Positions 1 through 9,198 of a stretch of DNA of 64,000 nt are shown one piece after another. The notes under the pieces are model-generated. The model was not told where the DNA came from. It did no database searches and saw only the letters and a program-made list of their open reading frames with translations. Source of the stretch: Sulfobacillus thermosulfidooxidans DSM 9293. Its GTDB lineage: Bacteria > Bacillota > Sulfobacillia > Sulfobacillales > Sulfobacillaceae. Position 1 is the stretch's first letter; the number at the start of each line of letters is the position of its first letter. The position numbers and the translations under genes are program-made. Where the stretch lies: the NCBI RefSeq assembly GCF_900176145.1, contig NZ_FWWY01000001.1, positions 3,515,011-3,579,010 of the forward strand, read 5' to 3'.

Positions 1-650
1 ACGTGATCACCCCTATTAGCTGCAGAAAACACCTCGGGAGCGAAATCCGCCAGCTGGCGCATTGCAAAAGATGGACGATACAGTTGTTCAAGAACGTCTT
101 GCATCGAGGATACCGCGAAAAATTCTAAACATTTATGCACTAGAAGGGTGTATGGTTCGATGCCTTCCCAGGATTCCATGGCTTTTCGGATTCCTTGTTG
201 TCCCAACGACAGCCCGGACCCCACATCCCCCAATTTCCAACCGTACCCACCTAAACGAAGGGTTTTTGTGGAATGCTTACCAAAAAATATCGACCCCGTG
301 CCCAATATGGCGATAAGTCCATCTTCGCCTTTTGTAAAATTAGCCCACGGTAACCAATAATCGCCAGTAATCCAGAGACGCTTTAGGCCACGCCTGGCAA
401 AATACTGTTGCCATGAGGCACGCACGGCCAAGCGGTCGGCCCCAGCTACACCGATAACTCCTTCGATTTGACTGAGATCCCCCTGCTGATTGAGACGGTC
501 TATCACGTCATCCATAGCAGCATACGCACGATCTTGACCGACCACAAGGAGATTAGACGCCGAAGACGTCACGACTTCCCCGAGGCGGCCGTCGTCCTTT
601 TCTATTATGCCGCGCGTGGAAGTGCCCCCACCATCAACGCCCATGTACAT
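1..650 (-). CDS. BadF/BadG/NagK-type sugar kinase (ASKHA fold), partial
   Basis: The reading frame begins at ATG 650, behind a GGAAGGA ribosome site, and stays open to the window edge, so about 216 N-terminal residues are visible and the C-terminus is missing. The N-terminus MYMGVDGGGTSTRG is the phosphate-1 loop of the ASKHA ATPases, and a downstream ILGTGSIFFGK segment matches the phosphate-2 region of N-acetylglucosamine kinase-like BadF/BadG/BcrA/BcrD proteins. A cytosolic aminosugar kinase is the likeliest role. BadF-type activase or a MurNAc kinase are alternatives that cannot be separated from half a protein. It lies 35 bases after aroA on the same strand, so it is probably transcribed with it without an obvious functional link. 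Confidence 0.75.
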   Translation of the reverse strand, partial: MYMGVDGGGTSTRGIIEKDDGRLGEVVTSSASNLLVVGQDRAYAAMDDVIDRLNQQGDLSQIEGVIGVAGADRLAVRASWQQYFARRGLKRLWITGDYWLPWANFTKGEDGLIAILGTGSIFFGKHSTKTLRLGGYGWKLGDVGSGLSLGQQGIRKAMESWEGIEPYTLLVHKCLEFFAVSSMQDVLEQLYRPSFAMRQLADFAPEVFSAANRGDH

Positions 651-685
651 ACCGTAGTTCCTTCCGCGTAATGTTCATCGGATTT

Positions 686-1999
686 CTAATCGTGAAAAGC
701 GTAACCCTGTTGCCAGTGCTGATATTGCTCAAAAAACGTAGGGTAACTTATAGCCACACTACTCACATCATCCAGGATTACCGGAGATGTGGCAATAGCT
801 GCCGCCACTGCCAACATCATCGCCATGCGGTGATCACCAAAACTTCTGACCGAACCACCGTGGAGCGGGGTCGGGCCATGAATCACCATGCCATCGTCTC
901 TTTCTTCGATGTGAGCGCCTAGTTGCTTAAGATTTGTGACCGTAGCTTGAATGCGGTCGGTTTCCTTCACCCGCAACTCTTCAGCTCCAGAAATCACGGT
1001 ATCGCCGAAGGCTTGAGTGGCCATCAACGCGACCAAAGGGACTTCATCAATCATATCGGGAACTTGTTCCGGTGTAACCGTAACCCCGCCAAGAGGCTGG
1101 TGGGTGACAGTCAAATGACCGATGTCCTCCGTATCCGATTCCCTTTCTATATCAATGCGGGCTCCCATTTGTTGGAGTAGCCGAAAAAACCCGATGCGTC
1201 GGGGACTAAGAGAAATTTCCTTCAGTGTTAGCGAGGAGCCGGGAATCAGAGCGGCTAACGCAGCCCAAAATGCCCCCGAGGACGGATCGCCAGGTACACG
1301 GAACGGGACAAGATCTAATGTCCGCCAATCCTGTAATGGTTCAACCATAATATGATGGTCCGCAGTCATCCTTATTCGCGCGCCCATTTGTTTCAGCATC
1401 TGTTCTGTATGATCCCGCGTGGGATAGGGTTCTACGATTTCAGATAGTGTCGTTGCCCCTAAGGCGGCAAGGATCAAAGCGGATTTCACCTGGGCCGAAG
1501 CCATCGGCATCGAATAGCTCAGGCCTCGGTAGGGTCCGCGATTATGAACCATAACCGGGGCATAGACTTGGCTGGTCTCAACATCGATTCCCATTTGCCG
1601 TAATGGGCGCGCCACACGTTCCATAGGCCGCTTCGATAGTGATGCATCACCGATTAAGGTGCGCGGTGATGAGGATAAAGCTAATAGTCCCATGCCCAGT
1701 CGCATGGTAGTTCCGGAATTCCCACAGTCAATCACCGTTGTGTCGCTTTTCCACTGGGAAGGTCCTGGCGACGTCAGGATCCATTCGTCATCGCCAGCCT
1801 CCACCTTCACACCTAAACTTTCCACTAATCGTCTACTCGACAGAGTATCTTGTGCCACCAAGGGATGAAGAACGCGTACAGTTCCTGGAGCTAAAGCCGA
1901 AAACAAAATCGCACGGTGCGTAATGGATTTATCACTAGGTGGACGTAAAGTGCCCTCTACGGGATGACGGCAAGGTGTCAATTCCATAACCATGTTCAT
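686..1999 (-). CDS. aroA: 3-phosphoshikimate 1-carboxyvinyltransferase (EPSP synthase)
   Basis: The enzyme transfers the enolpyruvyl group of PEP to shikimate-3-phosphate, the sixth shikimate-pathway step, in the cytosol. The 437 residues are full length. Diagnostic motifs are PPSDKSITHRA near residues 20-30 (substrate lysine K24), DCGNSGTTMR, the KRPMERV segment, RVKETDRI and FGDHRMAM near the C-terminus. The first ATG directly abuts the GAAAGGA ribosome site, so translation may really start at the third codon (ATG 1993). It is the last aromatic gene of the aroF-tyrA-aroA unit, 28 bases after tyrA, and should be under the same T-box control. Confidence 0.97.
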   Translation of the reverse strand: MNMVMELTPCRHPVEGTLRPPSDKSITHRAILFSALAPGTVRVLHPLVAQDTLSSRRLVESLGVKVEAGDDEWILTSPGPSQWKSDTTVIDCGNSGTTMRLGMGLLALSSSPRTLIGDASLSKRPMERVARPLRQMGIDVETSQVYAPVMVHNRGPYRGLSYSMPMASAQVKSALILAALGATTLSEIVEPYPTRDHTEQMLKQMGARIRMTADHHIMVEPLQDWRTLDLVPFRVPGDPSSGAFWAALAALIPGSSLTLKEISLSPRRIGFFRLLQQMGARIDIERESDTEDIGHLTVTHQPLGGVTVTPEQVPDMIDEVPLVALMATQAFGDTVISGAEELRVKETDRIQATVTNLKQLGAHIEERDDGMVIHGPTPLHGGSVRSFGDHRMAMMLAVAAAIATSPVILDDVSSVAISYPTFFEQYQHWQQGYAFHD

Positions 2000-2027
2000 T
2001 CCTTTCGCTTGCTGAAAATCGGCAGGA

Positions 2028-2885
2028 CTAACCGTTTGTTGGTGAGGAAGGCGGGGGAACCTTAGATACGGCCCTATTACGAATAGATGCCGTATCCTTC
2101 AACGCTTTGGGCCATTCCCCACGTTGGATTTGATCGTTCCATTCATGAATTAATTGCGTAAATTGCGCAAAAGTTTCTCTTATATGACTTTCATTCGCCT
2201 TGAGGATTTCTTTCCATAATCTTTCATCACTGGCACCAATACGGGTCACATCAAGAAAACCTGTTCCCACCACTTGGGGCCACAATGGCAGGGTGTTGTC
2301 AGCATTTTTGGCCAGCGTCAAGACGGCTGCAGAAATCAAATAGGGAGTATGGCTTACTAGGCTCATTAGGGCATCATGCTGATCCCATGGCACCCACACC
2401 GGACGGCTTCCCAACACAGTCATCCATTGTTGAACTAGATGCGGGTCTAAGGCGATGCCCTCGACCTCCACAATCAAACACGAGCGGCCTTCAAACAGGC
2501 GGCTATCACTATGTTCAAAGCCCCGGACCTCCTTGCCGGCCATTGGATGCAGGGATAATAGGGCGAATGGTGGTTGTATTTGCGCATAAACGGATTGAAA
2601 TATGCCTTTGACAGAGCTCATATCCACAATCGTACAGCCTGCCCGAGCGTGGGCTAAGATTCGAGGGATCCATATCGCCACATCATTCAAGGGCGTGGCC
2701 AAAACAATTTGATCAATGTCTTGAATCCACTGTTCCCATGTCGTGTCGACAATGATTCCCTCTACTCGTGCTTGTTCTATCACCCGGGAATTCACGTCAT
2801 AGGCATAGACTGTCCATCCAGCCTTCAGGCAGGCTTTTGCCACCGACCCGCCAATTAACCCCAATCCAATGACCCCGACTCTCAC
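2028..2885 (-). CDS. tyrA: Prephenate dehydrogenase
   Basis: This enzyme oxidatively decarboxylates prephenate to 4-hydroxyphenylpyruvate, the tyrosine branch. The N-terminus carries the NAD-binding Rossmann loop [12 protein letters not shown] at residues 7-18. HPMAGKE and a later [11 protein letters not shown] segment match the catalytic-domain histidine regions of TyrA. At 285 residues it has no C-terminal ACT domain, so feedback control at protein level is not evident, and regulation more likely comes from the upstream T-box. The start codon overlaps the aroF stop (ATGA), which suggests translational coupling. Confidence 0.95.
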   Translation of the reverse strand: MRVGVIGLGLIGGSVAKACLKAGWTVYAYDVNSRVIEQARVEGIIVDTTWEQWIQDIDQIVLATPLNDVAIWIPRILAHARAGCTIVDMSSVKGIFQSVYAQIQPPFALLSLHPMAGKEVRGFEHSDSRLFEGRSCLIVEVEGIALDPHLVQQWMTVLGSRPVWVPWDQHDALMSLVSHTPYLISAAVLTLAKNADNTLPLWPQVVGTGFLDVTRIGASDERLWKEILKANESHIRETFAQFTQLIHEWNDQIQRGEWPKALKDTASIRNRAVSKVPPPSSPTNG

Positions 2886-3892
2886 AAGGTCCGTCCTATG
2901 GCTTCAGCTATGGGACGCAAAGACTCAACTAACTCGCTCAAGTGTGGAAGACTGAGACTCTGCGGACCATCAGACAGCGCTTCTGTGGGATTGGGGTGAG
3001 CCTCGATGATTAAACCGTCGGCGCCAGCAGCCACGGCTGCTCGTGCCATGGGTGCAACCCAGCTCCATTGTCCCGTTGAGTGGGAAGGATCTATGATAAT
3101 AGGGAGATGGGACAACTGTTTTACCACAGGGATTGCACTTAAATCTAGTGTATTCCGGGTCTTCGTTTCGTAAGTCCGAATTCCTCGCTCGCACAAAATA
3201 ATGTTGGGGTTCCCATTGGCGGCAATGTATTCGGCAGCCATAAGCCACTCGTCAATCGTGGCCGAAAGCCCCCGCTTTAACAGCACGGGTTTATTTGAAT
3301 GGCCGGCGGCCTTTAATAACTCAAAGTTTTGCATGTTGCGAGCACCAATTTGAATAATATCCGCCCACTCAGCTACATAATTTAAACTTTCCCGATCGAC
3401 AGCTTCGGTCACGACCATTAGTCCAAACCGTTCTCGCGCTTCAGCTAAAATCTTGAGTCCTTCAACACCCATCCCTTGGAAACTGTAGGGCGAGGTTCGG
3501 GGTTTGTAGGCGCCCCCCCGCAGAACCATGAGTCCAAGATCATGAACAACGCGAGCGGCCTGCATAACCTGTTCATGACCTTCGACCGCGCACGGTCCTG
3601 CAATCACAACGACTTGCTTGCTGCCAAATTTGGCATTGCCCACTTGAACGACCGTATCATCAGGATGGAAATCACGGCTCACCAATTTGTAGGGCCGTCT
3701 TACGGGGACAACTTGCTCAACCGATTGCATGGATGCCAAACGAATTACCTCCTCTGTTCCTTCGCCTATTACCCCAATAATCGTTTTTTCGACTCCCCGC
3801 GAGATATGCACTTGAAATCCTTCTGATTTCAACCGTTCCGTAACGGCATCGATATCTTGCTCCGGAGCATTTTTCTTCATGACGACGATCAT
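2882..3892 (-). CDS. aroF: 3-deoxy-7-phosphoheptulonate synthase (DAHP synthase, type I beta)
   Basis: It condenses PEP and erythrose-4-phosphate, committing carbon to aromatic synthesis. The protein has the N-terminal ferredoxin-like/ACT-type regulatory segment of Thermotoga/Bacillus-type DAHP synthases ([17 protein letters not shown]) and then the TIM barrel: [27 protein letters not shown] and [10 protein letters not shown] are visible. I start it at ATG 3892, which has GAGGG seven bases upstream and matches family N-termini. An in-frame ATG at 3940 lies inside the T-box terminator stem and is unlikely to be used. Length from 3892 is 336 residues. It is the first gene of the T-box-controlled aroF-tyrA-aroA unit. 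Confidence 0.96.
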   Translation of the reverse strand: MIVVMKKNAPEQDIDAVTERLKSEGFQVHISRGVEKTIIGVIGEGTEEVIRLASMQSVEQVVPVRRPYKLVSRDFHPDDTVVQVGNAKFGSKQVVVIAGPCAVEGHEQVMQAARVVHDLGLMVLRGGAYKPRTSPYSFQGMGVEGLKILAEARERFGLMVVTEAVDRESLNYVAEWADIIQIGARNMQNFELLKAAGHSNKPVLLKRGLSATIDEWLMAAEYIAANGNPNIILCERGIRTYETKTRNTLDLSAIPVVKQLSHLPIIIDPSHSTGQWSWVAPMARAAVAAGADGLIIEAHPNPTEALSDGPQSLSLPHLSELVESLRPIAEAIGRTL

Positions 3893-3922
3893 GACCCATC
3901 CCTCTTCCGTGACGATTTTTCC

Positions 3923-3964
3923 AAAAAAAATAAGGCCCATTGTCCCTTAGGGACGAAGGCCTTG
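3923..3964 (-). terminator. T-box terminator hairpin before aroF
   Basis: Reading the minus strand, AAGGCC and GGGCCTT arms enclose an inner GTCCC/GGGAC pair and are followed by eight T residues. The 5' arm lies just after the T-box core, so it can be sequestered in the alternative antiterminator. Confidence 0.88.
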
Positions 3965-4194
3965 ATTTCTCCGTGGTACCACCCTATTGACTAGTTACCT
4001 AGCCACTCAGCTAGCTGCTAACACAGCTACTCCTCTTTAACGGTAGGACTCCGGATTCTCTACTAGTGAATAAGACACGTTCGATGCACACTCATGGGGG
4101 TACGGTCTGGAATCAAAGTATCGGCTTACACCATCCGCCGACTCTCTGCGCCTTCGATTTCCGACCCCTTCCCAATCATCGCTTTAGCATGTTT
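3923..4194 (-). promoter_or_regulatory. T-box riboswitch upstream of aroF, probable tyrosine specifier
   Basis: The conserved T-box core AGGGTGGTACCACGG is present on the minus strand at 3971-3985, between a Stem I region starting GCGATGATTGGGAAG and the terminator. Kink-turn and AG-bulge sequences (AGAGAG, GGTGTAAG) are recognisable. Counting six bases back from the 3' GAG of Stem I, the same spacing as in the trp T-box of this window, puts TAC (4102-4100) in the specifier position. That means tyrosine, which suits a unit containing tyrA. The bases before TAC are CCG rather than the usual GAA, so the specifier is less certain than the T-box itself. Confidence 0.9.
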
Positions 4195-4200
4195 TCACGG

Positions 4201-4229
4201 ATAATACACCGTCATCTAGGTGATGTCAA
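4201..4229 (-). promoter_or_regulatory. sigmaA-type promoter of the aroF T-box unit
   Basis: TTGACA (4229-4224) and TATTAT (4206-4201) are separated by exactly 17 bases on the minus strand, immediately after the trpA stop codon. It makes aroF-tyrA-aroA independent of the trp promoter. Confidence 0.85.
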
Positions 4230-4238
4230 GGCCTTTTT

Positions 4239-5036
4239 TTAATCCGATAATGCCTTGCGTAGTGCCGCGACAAATTCATACGTTTGTTTGGCCGCATTTC
4301 CCCCGGCCTCGTCGATTCGGCGGACCAACGCGCTCCCGACAATAACGCCATCGGCGACACTACCCACATAACGCGCATGCTCTGGGGTTGAAATGCCAAA
4401 TCCGATAGCAAGCGGCAGTGAAATCTGCCTTTTAACTCGTTCCACCAAGGTCTTCACGCCAGCATCCACTTCTTGTCGTACCCCTGTGACACCAGTCACG
4501 GACACTCCATAGACAAATCCGGTAGCTTTGGCCAACGATGCAATGTGCGCATCCGTCGAAGTCGGCGCCACAAGCGGGATCAAAGACATTCCTAATTCCT
4601 GTGTATTGTGAAATACCTCATCGCTTTCTTCCCATGGCAGATCAGGGATAATAATTCCCTTCACGCCACTATCCCGGGCGGCTTTAAGAAAATCCCGCAC
4701 GCCATAGTGAAACACAGGATTAAAATAAGTTAGATAAACAATCGGGACGGAATGAGCACTTATCTTCTCCGTAGCCTGTAAGACATCACGGATTCGCGTA
4801 CCATTATTTAAAGCTTTTGTGGCCGCTTTCTGTAATACGGGGCCATCAGCTAACGGATCAGAAAAGGGAATTCCGACTTCAATGATATCGGCACCGGCAT
4901 CATTCATGGCGTGCACAAGTTCTTCAAGATCCCGTAAATGAGGATGACCTGCCGTGACATAAGGGATGAGCGCTGCTCGTCCTTCCGATTTTGTGCGCTC
5001 AAAGACTTGGGCCACACTTGTTCCAACATTAATCAT
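4239..5036 (-). CDS. trpA: Tryptophan synthase alpha subunit
   Basis: The alpha subunit cleaves indole-3-glycerol phosphate and channels indole to TrpB. The TIM-barrel sequence contains [15 protein letters not shown], which supplies the catalytic Glu and Asp, and the phosphate-binding GFGIS segment. The start at ATG 5036 has GGAGGG five bases upstream and overlaps the end of trpB. An in-frame ATG at 5051 precedes that ribosome site and is rejected. Length is 265 residues, normal for the family. It is the last gene of the trp operon. Confidence 0.97.
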   Translation of the reverse strand: MINVGTSVAQVFERTKSEGRAALIPYVTAGHPHLRDLEELVHAMNDAGADIIEVGIPFSDPLADGPVLQKAATKALNNGTRIRDVLQATEKISAHSVPIVYLTYFNPVFHYGVRDFLKAARDSGVKGIIIPDLPWEESDEVFHNTQELGMSLIPLVAPTSTDAHIASLAKATGFVYGVSVTGVTGVRQEVDAGVKTLVERVKRQISLPLAIGFGISTPEHARYVGSVADGVIVGSALVRRIDEAGGNAAKQTYEFVAALRKALSD

Positions 5037-6231
5037 GATGTCCCTCCTCATAATCCCTTACGGAATCAATATCTTTATCGCCACGGCCTGATAAATTAAT
5101 CAGGACACGTGCCTGTTTCTCTCGTAATTGGTCTTGTTCCTTAATAACCCAAGCGACAGCATGCGCGCTTTCCAACGCCGGAATAATGCCTTCTAATTCC
5201 GAGAGCTGGTGAAAAGCCGCTAAAGCCTCCTTGTCGGTGATAGCGTCATAATGGGCGCGTCCGATATCGTGAAAATAGGCATGTTCAGGACCAACACCGG
5301 GATAATCGAGTCCTGCGGAAATTGAATGCGCGGGCATGATCTGACCGTCATCATCTTGGAGGAGATAACTGAGACTGCCATGTAAAATCCCCTTCATGCC
5401 CACTGTAATCGTCGCCGCGTGCTTTCCGGTTTCAATTCCTGATCCCGCTGCCTCTACGCCAATTAACGCGACCGGATCGTTTCGAAAGGCATAAAAAACG
5501 CCCATGGAATTTGAGCCGCCCCCGACCGGAGCGACAATATGAGTTGGCAAGGTCCCCGTGAGATGCTGAAATTGCTGTCGGGCTTCTTTTCCAATCACCG
5601 ATTGAAAGTCTCGTACCATCATCGGATAGGGATGAGGGCCCACGACGGAACCAATCACATAGAATGTCGTACGGACGTTGGTAACCCAATCCCGAATCGC
5701 TTCATTAGTAGCGTCTTTCAACGTCTTGGAACCTGAGGACACGGGGATGACCTCAGCTCCTAAAAGCTGCATCCGGTAGACATTCAAAGCCTGGCGTTTC
5801 ACGTCCTCCTCACCCATATAGACCTGCGCTTTAAGCCCAAATAAGGCGGCAGCCGTGGCCGTGGCGACCCCATGCTGGCCAGCACCCGTCTCGGCAATAA
5901 TACGAGATTTGCCCATACGACGGGCCAATAAAATCTGACCCATGGTGTTGTTAATTTTATGGGCGCCGGTGTGGTTTAAATCTTCGCGTTTTAAATACAC
6001 ATCGAAACCCAATTTTTCACTAAGCCGGTCCGCCCGCCGCAACGGAGTAGGACGTCCTACATAGTCTTTGAGGAGGGCATCCAGTTCCTGTTGAAAAGCC
6101 GGATCGTGTTTGGCCTGTTCATAAGCTACAGACAGTTCATCCAAGGCTGGAATTAAGGTTTCAGGAACGTAACGCCCTCCAAAAGAGCCGTAACGCCCGC
6201 GTTCGTCAGGAACGTCTTTCATCATCGCCAT
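5029..6231 (-). CDS. trpB: Tryptophan synthase beta subunit
   Basis: This PLP enzyme joins indole and serine to give tryptophan and forms an alpha2-beta2 complex with TrpA. The N-terminus has [13 protein letters not shown]. The PLP lysine lies in GAHKINN, and [12 protein letters not shown] and the phosphate-cradle GGGSNSMG are present. Its 400 residues match catalytic TrpB1 length rather than the longer TrpB2 type. The ATG at 6231 has AAGGAGG seven bases upstream and overlaps the trpF stop by 10 bases. Confidence 0.98.
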   Translation of the reverse strand: MAMMKDVPDERGRYGSFGGRYVPETLIPALDELSVAYEQAKHDPAFQQELDALLKDYVGRPTPLRRADRLSEKLGFDVYLKREDLNHTGAHKINNTMGQILLARRMGKSRIIAETGAGQHGVATATAAALFGLKAQVYMGEEDVKRQALNVYRMQLLGAEVIPVSSGSKTLKDATNEAIRDWVTNVRTTFYVIGSVVGPHPYPMMVRDFQSVIGKEARQQFQHLTGTLPTHIVAPVGGGSNSMGVFYAFRNDPVALIGVEAAGSGIETGKHAATITVGMKGILHGSLSYLLQDDDGQIMPAHSISAGLDYPGVGPEHAYFHDIGRAHYDAITDKEALAAFHQLSELEGIIPALESAHAVAWVIKEQDQLREKQARVLINLSGRGDKDIDSVRDYEEGHHD

Positions 6232-6785
6232 TGTTTGGCCTCCTTAATGAATTGCCGAATTTTTTCAATATCCTTGACGCCATCCGTTTCCACGCCACTG
6301 GATACATCCACCCCATCGGGCCGCAACGTGCGCACAACAGTTCCTACGTTTTCGGGTGTGAGTCCTCCTGCAATCCACACCGGCTTATCACTCGCCGGGC
6401 GGTGCCAGTCCCATGTTCGACCCTGTCCGGGTTCTGGGCCATCCATCAAAATAATATCGGCGCGCTCATCTAAGGTGGTCGCGACCGCCTTGCGTCCAGC
6501 CTCATGCACCATCGAGACCCAATCAAAATCTGCTTCTCCATGATATTGAACAGCGAAGACCGGGACTTTTTGTAATAATTCCTGCAGTGCCTCGCGAGTC
6601 ATGCCGCGAACAACAGCGACAAAGCGAATGGCCGGCAAGGTCATAACCAAGTGGCGTGCTTGTTCTAGAGAGATTTGACGGGAACTGGGAGCTAAAACCA
6701 ATCCAATGTAATCAGCGCCAGCCCTGTGCGCTTCAAGTGCTGTTAACGCATCTTTCACGCCACAAATTTTGACATCAGGTTCCAC
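6222..6785 (-). CDS. trpF: Phosphoribosylanthranilate isomerase
   Basis: It isomerises phosphoribosyl-anthranilate in tryptophan synthesis. [12 protein letters not shown] near residue 5 carries the catalytic Cys, and the C-terminal [14 protein letters not shown] motif binds phosphate; the catalytic Asp lies in [11 protein letters not shown]. The start is GTG 6785 with GGAGG nine to ten bases upstream, overlapping the trpC stop by 11 bases. At 187 residues it is slightly short for TrpF but has all core motifs. Confidence 0.95.
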   Translation of the reverse strand: MEPDVKICGVKDALTALEAHRAGADYIGLVLAPSSRQISLEQARHLVMTLPAIRFVAVVRGMTREALQELLQKVPVFAVQYHGEADFDWVSMVHEAGRKAVATTLDERADIILMDGPEPGQGRTWDWHRPASDKPVWIAGGLTPENVGTVVRTLRPDGVDVSSGVETDGVKDIEKIRQFIKEAKQWR

Positions 6786-7545
6786 TCTGTAAGGCCTCCA
6801 ATAAGTTGCCGCCCCGCATTAAATGTTCGCCTACTAAAATTCCGGTATAGCCATGACGCCGGATTTGTTCAACATCCTGTGATGATTGAATCCCACTTTC
6901 ACTAATCTTCACCACATCTTGAGGAATACGAGAACTTAACTCCAATGAAAACGTTAAGCGCGTTTCAAAGCTGTCTAAATCACGGTTGTTTACCCCTAAA
7001 ATATCCGGCTCGATAGTCATAGCCCGATCGAGTTCGTTAGGAGCATGGATTTCGACCAATATTTCAATGCCCACGTCCCGGGCAGCTTGAGCTAAATCTC
7101 TCAGCTGCGCATCATCCACAATGCGGACGATAATTAACACCGCATCCGCCCCGCTACTTCGACTTTCAAAGATTTGGACGGGATCTAACACAAAATCTTT
7201 GCGAAGTACTGGCAGGCTCACAGATTGCTTCACTTGTTCCAGATGAGTCAAATGGCCCGCAAAAAATTCCGGTTCGGTCAAAACAGAAATACCATGAGCG
7301 CCCCGCCGTTCGTAGCCCTTGGCCTGGGCTACCGGATTATAATGATCAGTTAACCATCCCTTGGACGGAGATTTTTGCTTGCACTCGGCAATAATGCCTA
7401 AGGGCATCGATGAGTGTTGCCGAAGAGACTGAGCGAGAGATTTCACGGGCCCTTGGCTCTTCGCCAAATCGTACAACACGGCTTCTCGCGCTTTTAAAGC
7501 GTCAACCCGGTCTTTAACCGATGCCACGATCTTTTCGAGGAACAT
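6775..7545 (-). CDS. trpC: Indole-3-glycerol phosphate synthase
   Basis: It closes the indole ring from carboxyphenylamino-deoxyribulose phosphate. The TIM barrel shows IAECKQKSPSKGWL (catalytic Glu and Lys), LRKDFVLDPVQI, ILVEIHAPNELD, LGVNNRDLDSF and ISESGIQS, all typical of TrpC. The 256 residues are full length and there is no fusion to TrpF. ATG 7545 follows a GGAGG that overlaps the last codons of trpD. Confidence 0.97.
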   Translation of the reverse strand: MFLEKIVASVKDRVDALKAREAVLYDLAKSQGPVKSLAQSLRQHSSMPLGIIAECKQKSPSKGWLTDHYNPVAQAKGYERRGAHGISVLTEPEFFAGHLTHLEQVKQSVSLPVLRKDFVLDPVQIFESRSSGADAVLIIVRIVDDAQLRDLAQAARDVGIEILVEIHAPNELDRAMTIEPDILGVNNRDLDSFETRLTFSLELSSRIPQDVVKISESGIQSSQDVEQIRRHGYTGILVGEHLMRGGNLLEALQSGT

Positions 7546-7547
7546 GC

Positions 7548-8594
7548 CTATGCCTCCTGTTGCTCTTGGTGCTGGCTTTGAGAAATGAGTTCGTCAACAA
7601 TTCGTGCTGCTTGCCCTGTTTGAATCGCCTCGCGTGCCATATCGACACCCTCCTTAGGTGTCTCTACGGCGCCCGCTGCATAAAGCCCTACACCCGCATT
7701 AGCCAAGACCATGTCCAGGTAAGGCCCTTCTTCCCCACGCAATACCTGGTAGCATATTTGAGCGTTTTCTGCCGGATCTCCCCCACGAAACGCCTCTTTG
7801 GGATACGTCGGCAAACCCAAATCTTCTGGCATCCATTGTCCATAGCGGATACCCTCACTATCTGCGATCCCAAAAATGGTGGGACCGGCTAGGGACACTT
7901 CGTCAAGCCCGCCCGCTCCCTGAACCACAACGGCACGCTGTAATTTCAACCGCGACAACACTACCGTAATCGGCTTCACCCATTGTTCGCCGAATACACC
8001 CAATAATTGATATTCGGGATGGACAGGATTGGTTAAAGGCCCCAGCAAATTGAATACGGTTCGAACCCCTAATTCTTTGCGAGTTTGGGCTGCATACCGC
8101 ATCGACGTATGAATTTGTTGGGCAAAAAGAAATCCAAACCCAATTTCGTCTACGAAGCGGGCAACCTCCGCCGGATTTTGGGTAATGCGAATACCTAATG
8201 CTTCTAATAAATCCGCACTGCCACTTTTCGATGTCGCCGAACGGTTTCCATGTTTGGCCACATGCACCCCACTAGCCGCTACCACAAAGGCTGATACGGT
8301 CGAAACATTAAACGTAAAGGACCGGTCTCCTCCGGTGCCACAGGTATCTAGCACAGGTCGGTTCGCTAAAACGATGGGGGTCGCATGATCTCGCATCGCA
8401 CGAGCAAATCCCGTCAATTCATCGACCGTTTCACCGCGGACGGCAAGGGCCATCAGGATGCCGGCCACTTGAACTGGGGTCGCTGCACCATTCATCATGG
8501 CGTCCATCAATGCATATGCCTCTTCTTCATTCAACTTATCGCCTTGACTTAACCGCATAAGATCATGGCGTATCAACTCTTCTTCAGTATTCAT
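7548..8594 (-). CDS. trpD: Anthranilate phosphoribosyltransferase
   Basis: It transfers phosphoribose from PRPP to anthranilate. The PRPP-binding glycine loop LDTCGTGGDRSFTFNVST, KHGNRSATSKSGSADLLEALG and the later LGPLTNPVHPEYQ segment identify the family. The 348 residues have no glutaminase fusion, since TrpG is separate. The ATG overlaps the trpG stop by 11 bases and follows AAGGAG. Confidence 0.97.
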   Translation of the reverse strand: MNTEEELIRHDLMRLSQGDKLNEEEAYALMDAMMNGAATPVQVAGILMALAVRGETVDELTGFARAMRDHATPIVLANRPVLDTCGTGGDRSFTFNVSTVSAFVVAASGVHVAKHGNRSATSKSGSADLLEALGIRITQNPAEVARFVDEIGFGFLFAQQIHTSMRYAAQTRKELGVRTVFNLLGPLTNPVHPEYQLLGVFGEQWVKPITVVLSRLKLQRAVVVQGAGGLDEVSLAGPTIFGIADSEGIRYGQWMPEDLGLPTYPKEAFRGGDPAENAQICYQVLRGEEGPYLDMVLANAGVGLYAAGAVETPKEGVDMAREAIQTGQAARIVDELISQSQHQEQQEA

Positions 8595-9198
8595 AGCGAT
8601 GCTCTCCTTGATAATGAGATTGTGCAGCTTCCGACAATTCCAAGAAGTTTTTCAGAATGTCCATGCCTAAAGGCGTTAACACGGATTCGGGATGAAACTG
8701 GATGCCAAAAATCGGATAGGATCGGTGCCTAATGGCCATGACCGTACCATCACTGCTTTTTGCCGTCACCTCCAACTCGTTGCTGGATTCAACGTTAACC
8801 GCCAGCGAGTGATAGCGTCCGGCCAAAAAACCTTGCGGCAGACCGCGGAAAATGTCTTCCTCATTGTGAAAAATCTTATCGTCCTTCCCATGCATCAGGC
8901 GCACAGCGGGTCCGACTTCTCCGCCAAAGGCATAGGCAATCGCTTGATGGCCTAAACAGACCCCCAAGATAGGAATTTCGGAACCTAAGGCGCGGATCAA
9001 ATCGACCATAATCCCAGCATCTTCTGGCCGTCCTGGACCAGGTGACAGAACAATGCGGGAAGGATTCATCTGACGAATTTCGTCGACGCTCACCTCATCG
9101 TTTCGAACCACACGCAATTCGTGACCAAGCATCCCTAAATATTGCACGAGATTATAGGTAAAAGAATCATAATTATCGAGGACCAGAATCACAGCCAT
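8584..9198 (-). CDS. trpG: Anthranilate synthase glutamine amidotransferase subunit
   Basis: This class I amidotransferase feeds ammonia from glutamine to TrpE. DNYDSFTYNLVQYLG, LSPGPGRPEDAG and GVCLGHQAIAYAFGG (nucleophilic Cys) are present, with the catalytic His-Glu in QFHPESVLTPLG. In many Firmicutes this subunit also serves aminodeoxychorismate synthesis. No separate pabA is visible here, so dual use is possible. It overlaps trpE by 10 bases. Confidence 0.96.
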   Translation of the reverse strand: MAVILVLDNYDSFTYNLVQYLGMLGHELRVVRNDEVSVDEIRQMNPSRIVLSPGPGRPEDAGIMVDLIRALGSEIPILGVCLGHQAIAYAFGGEVGPAVRLMHGKDDKIFHNEEDIFRGLPQGFLAGRYHSLAVNVESSNELEVTAKSSDGTVMAIRHRSYPIFGIQFHPESVLTPLGMDILKNFLELSEAAQSHYQGEHRYEY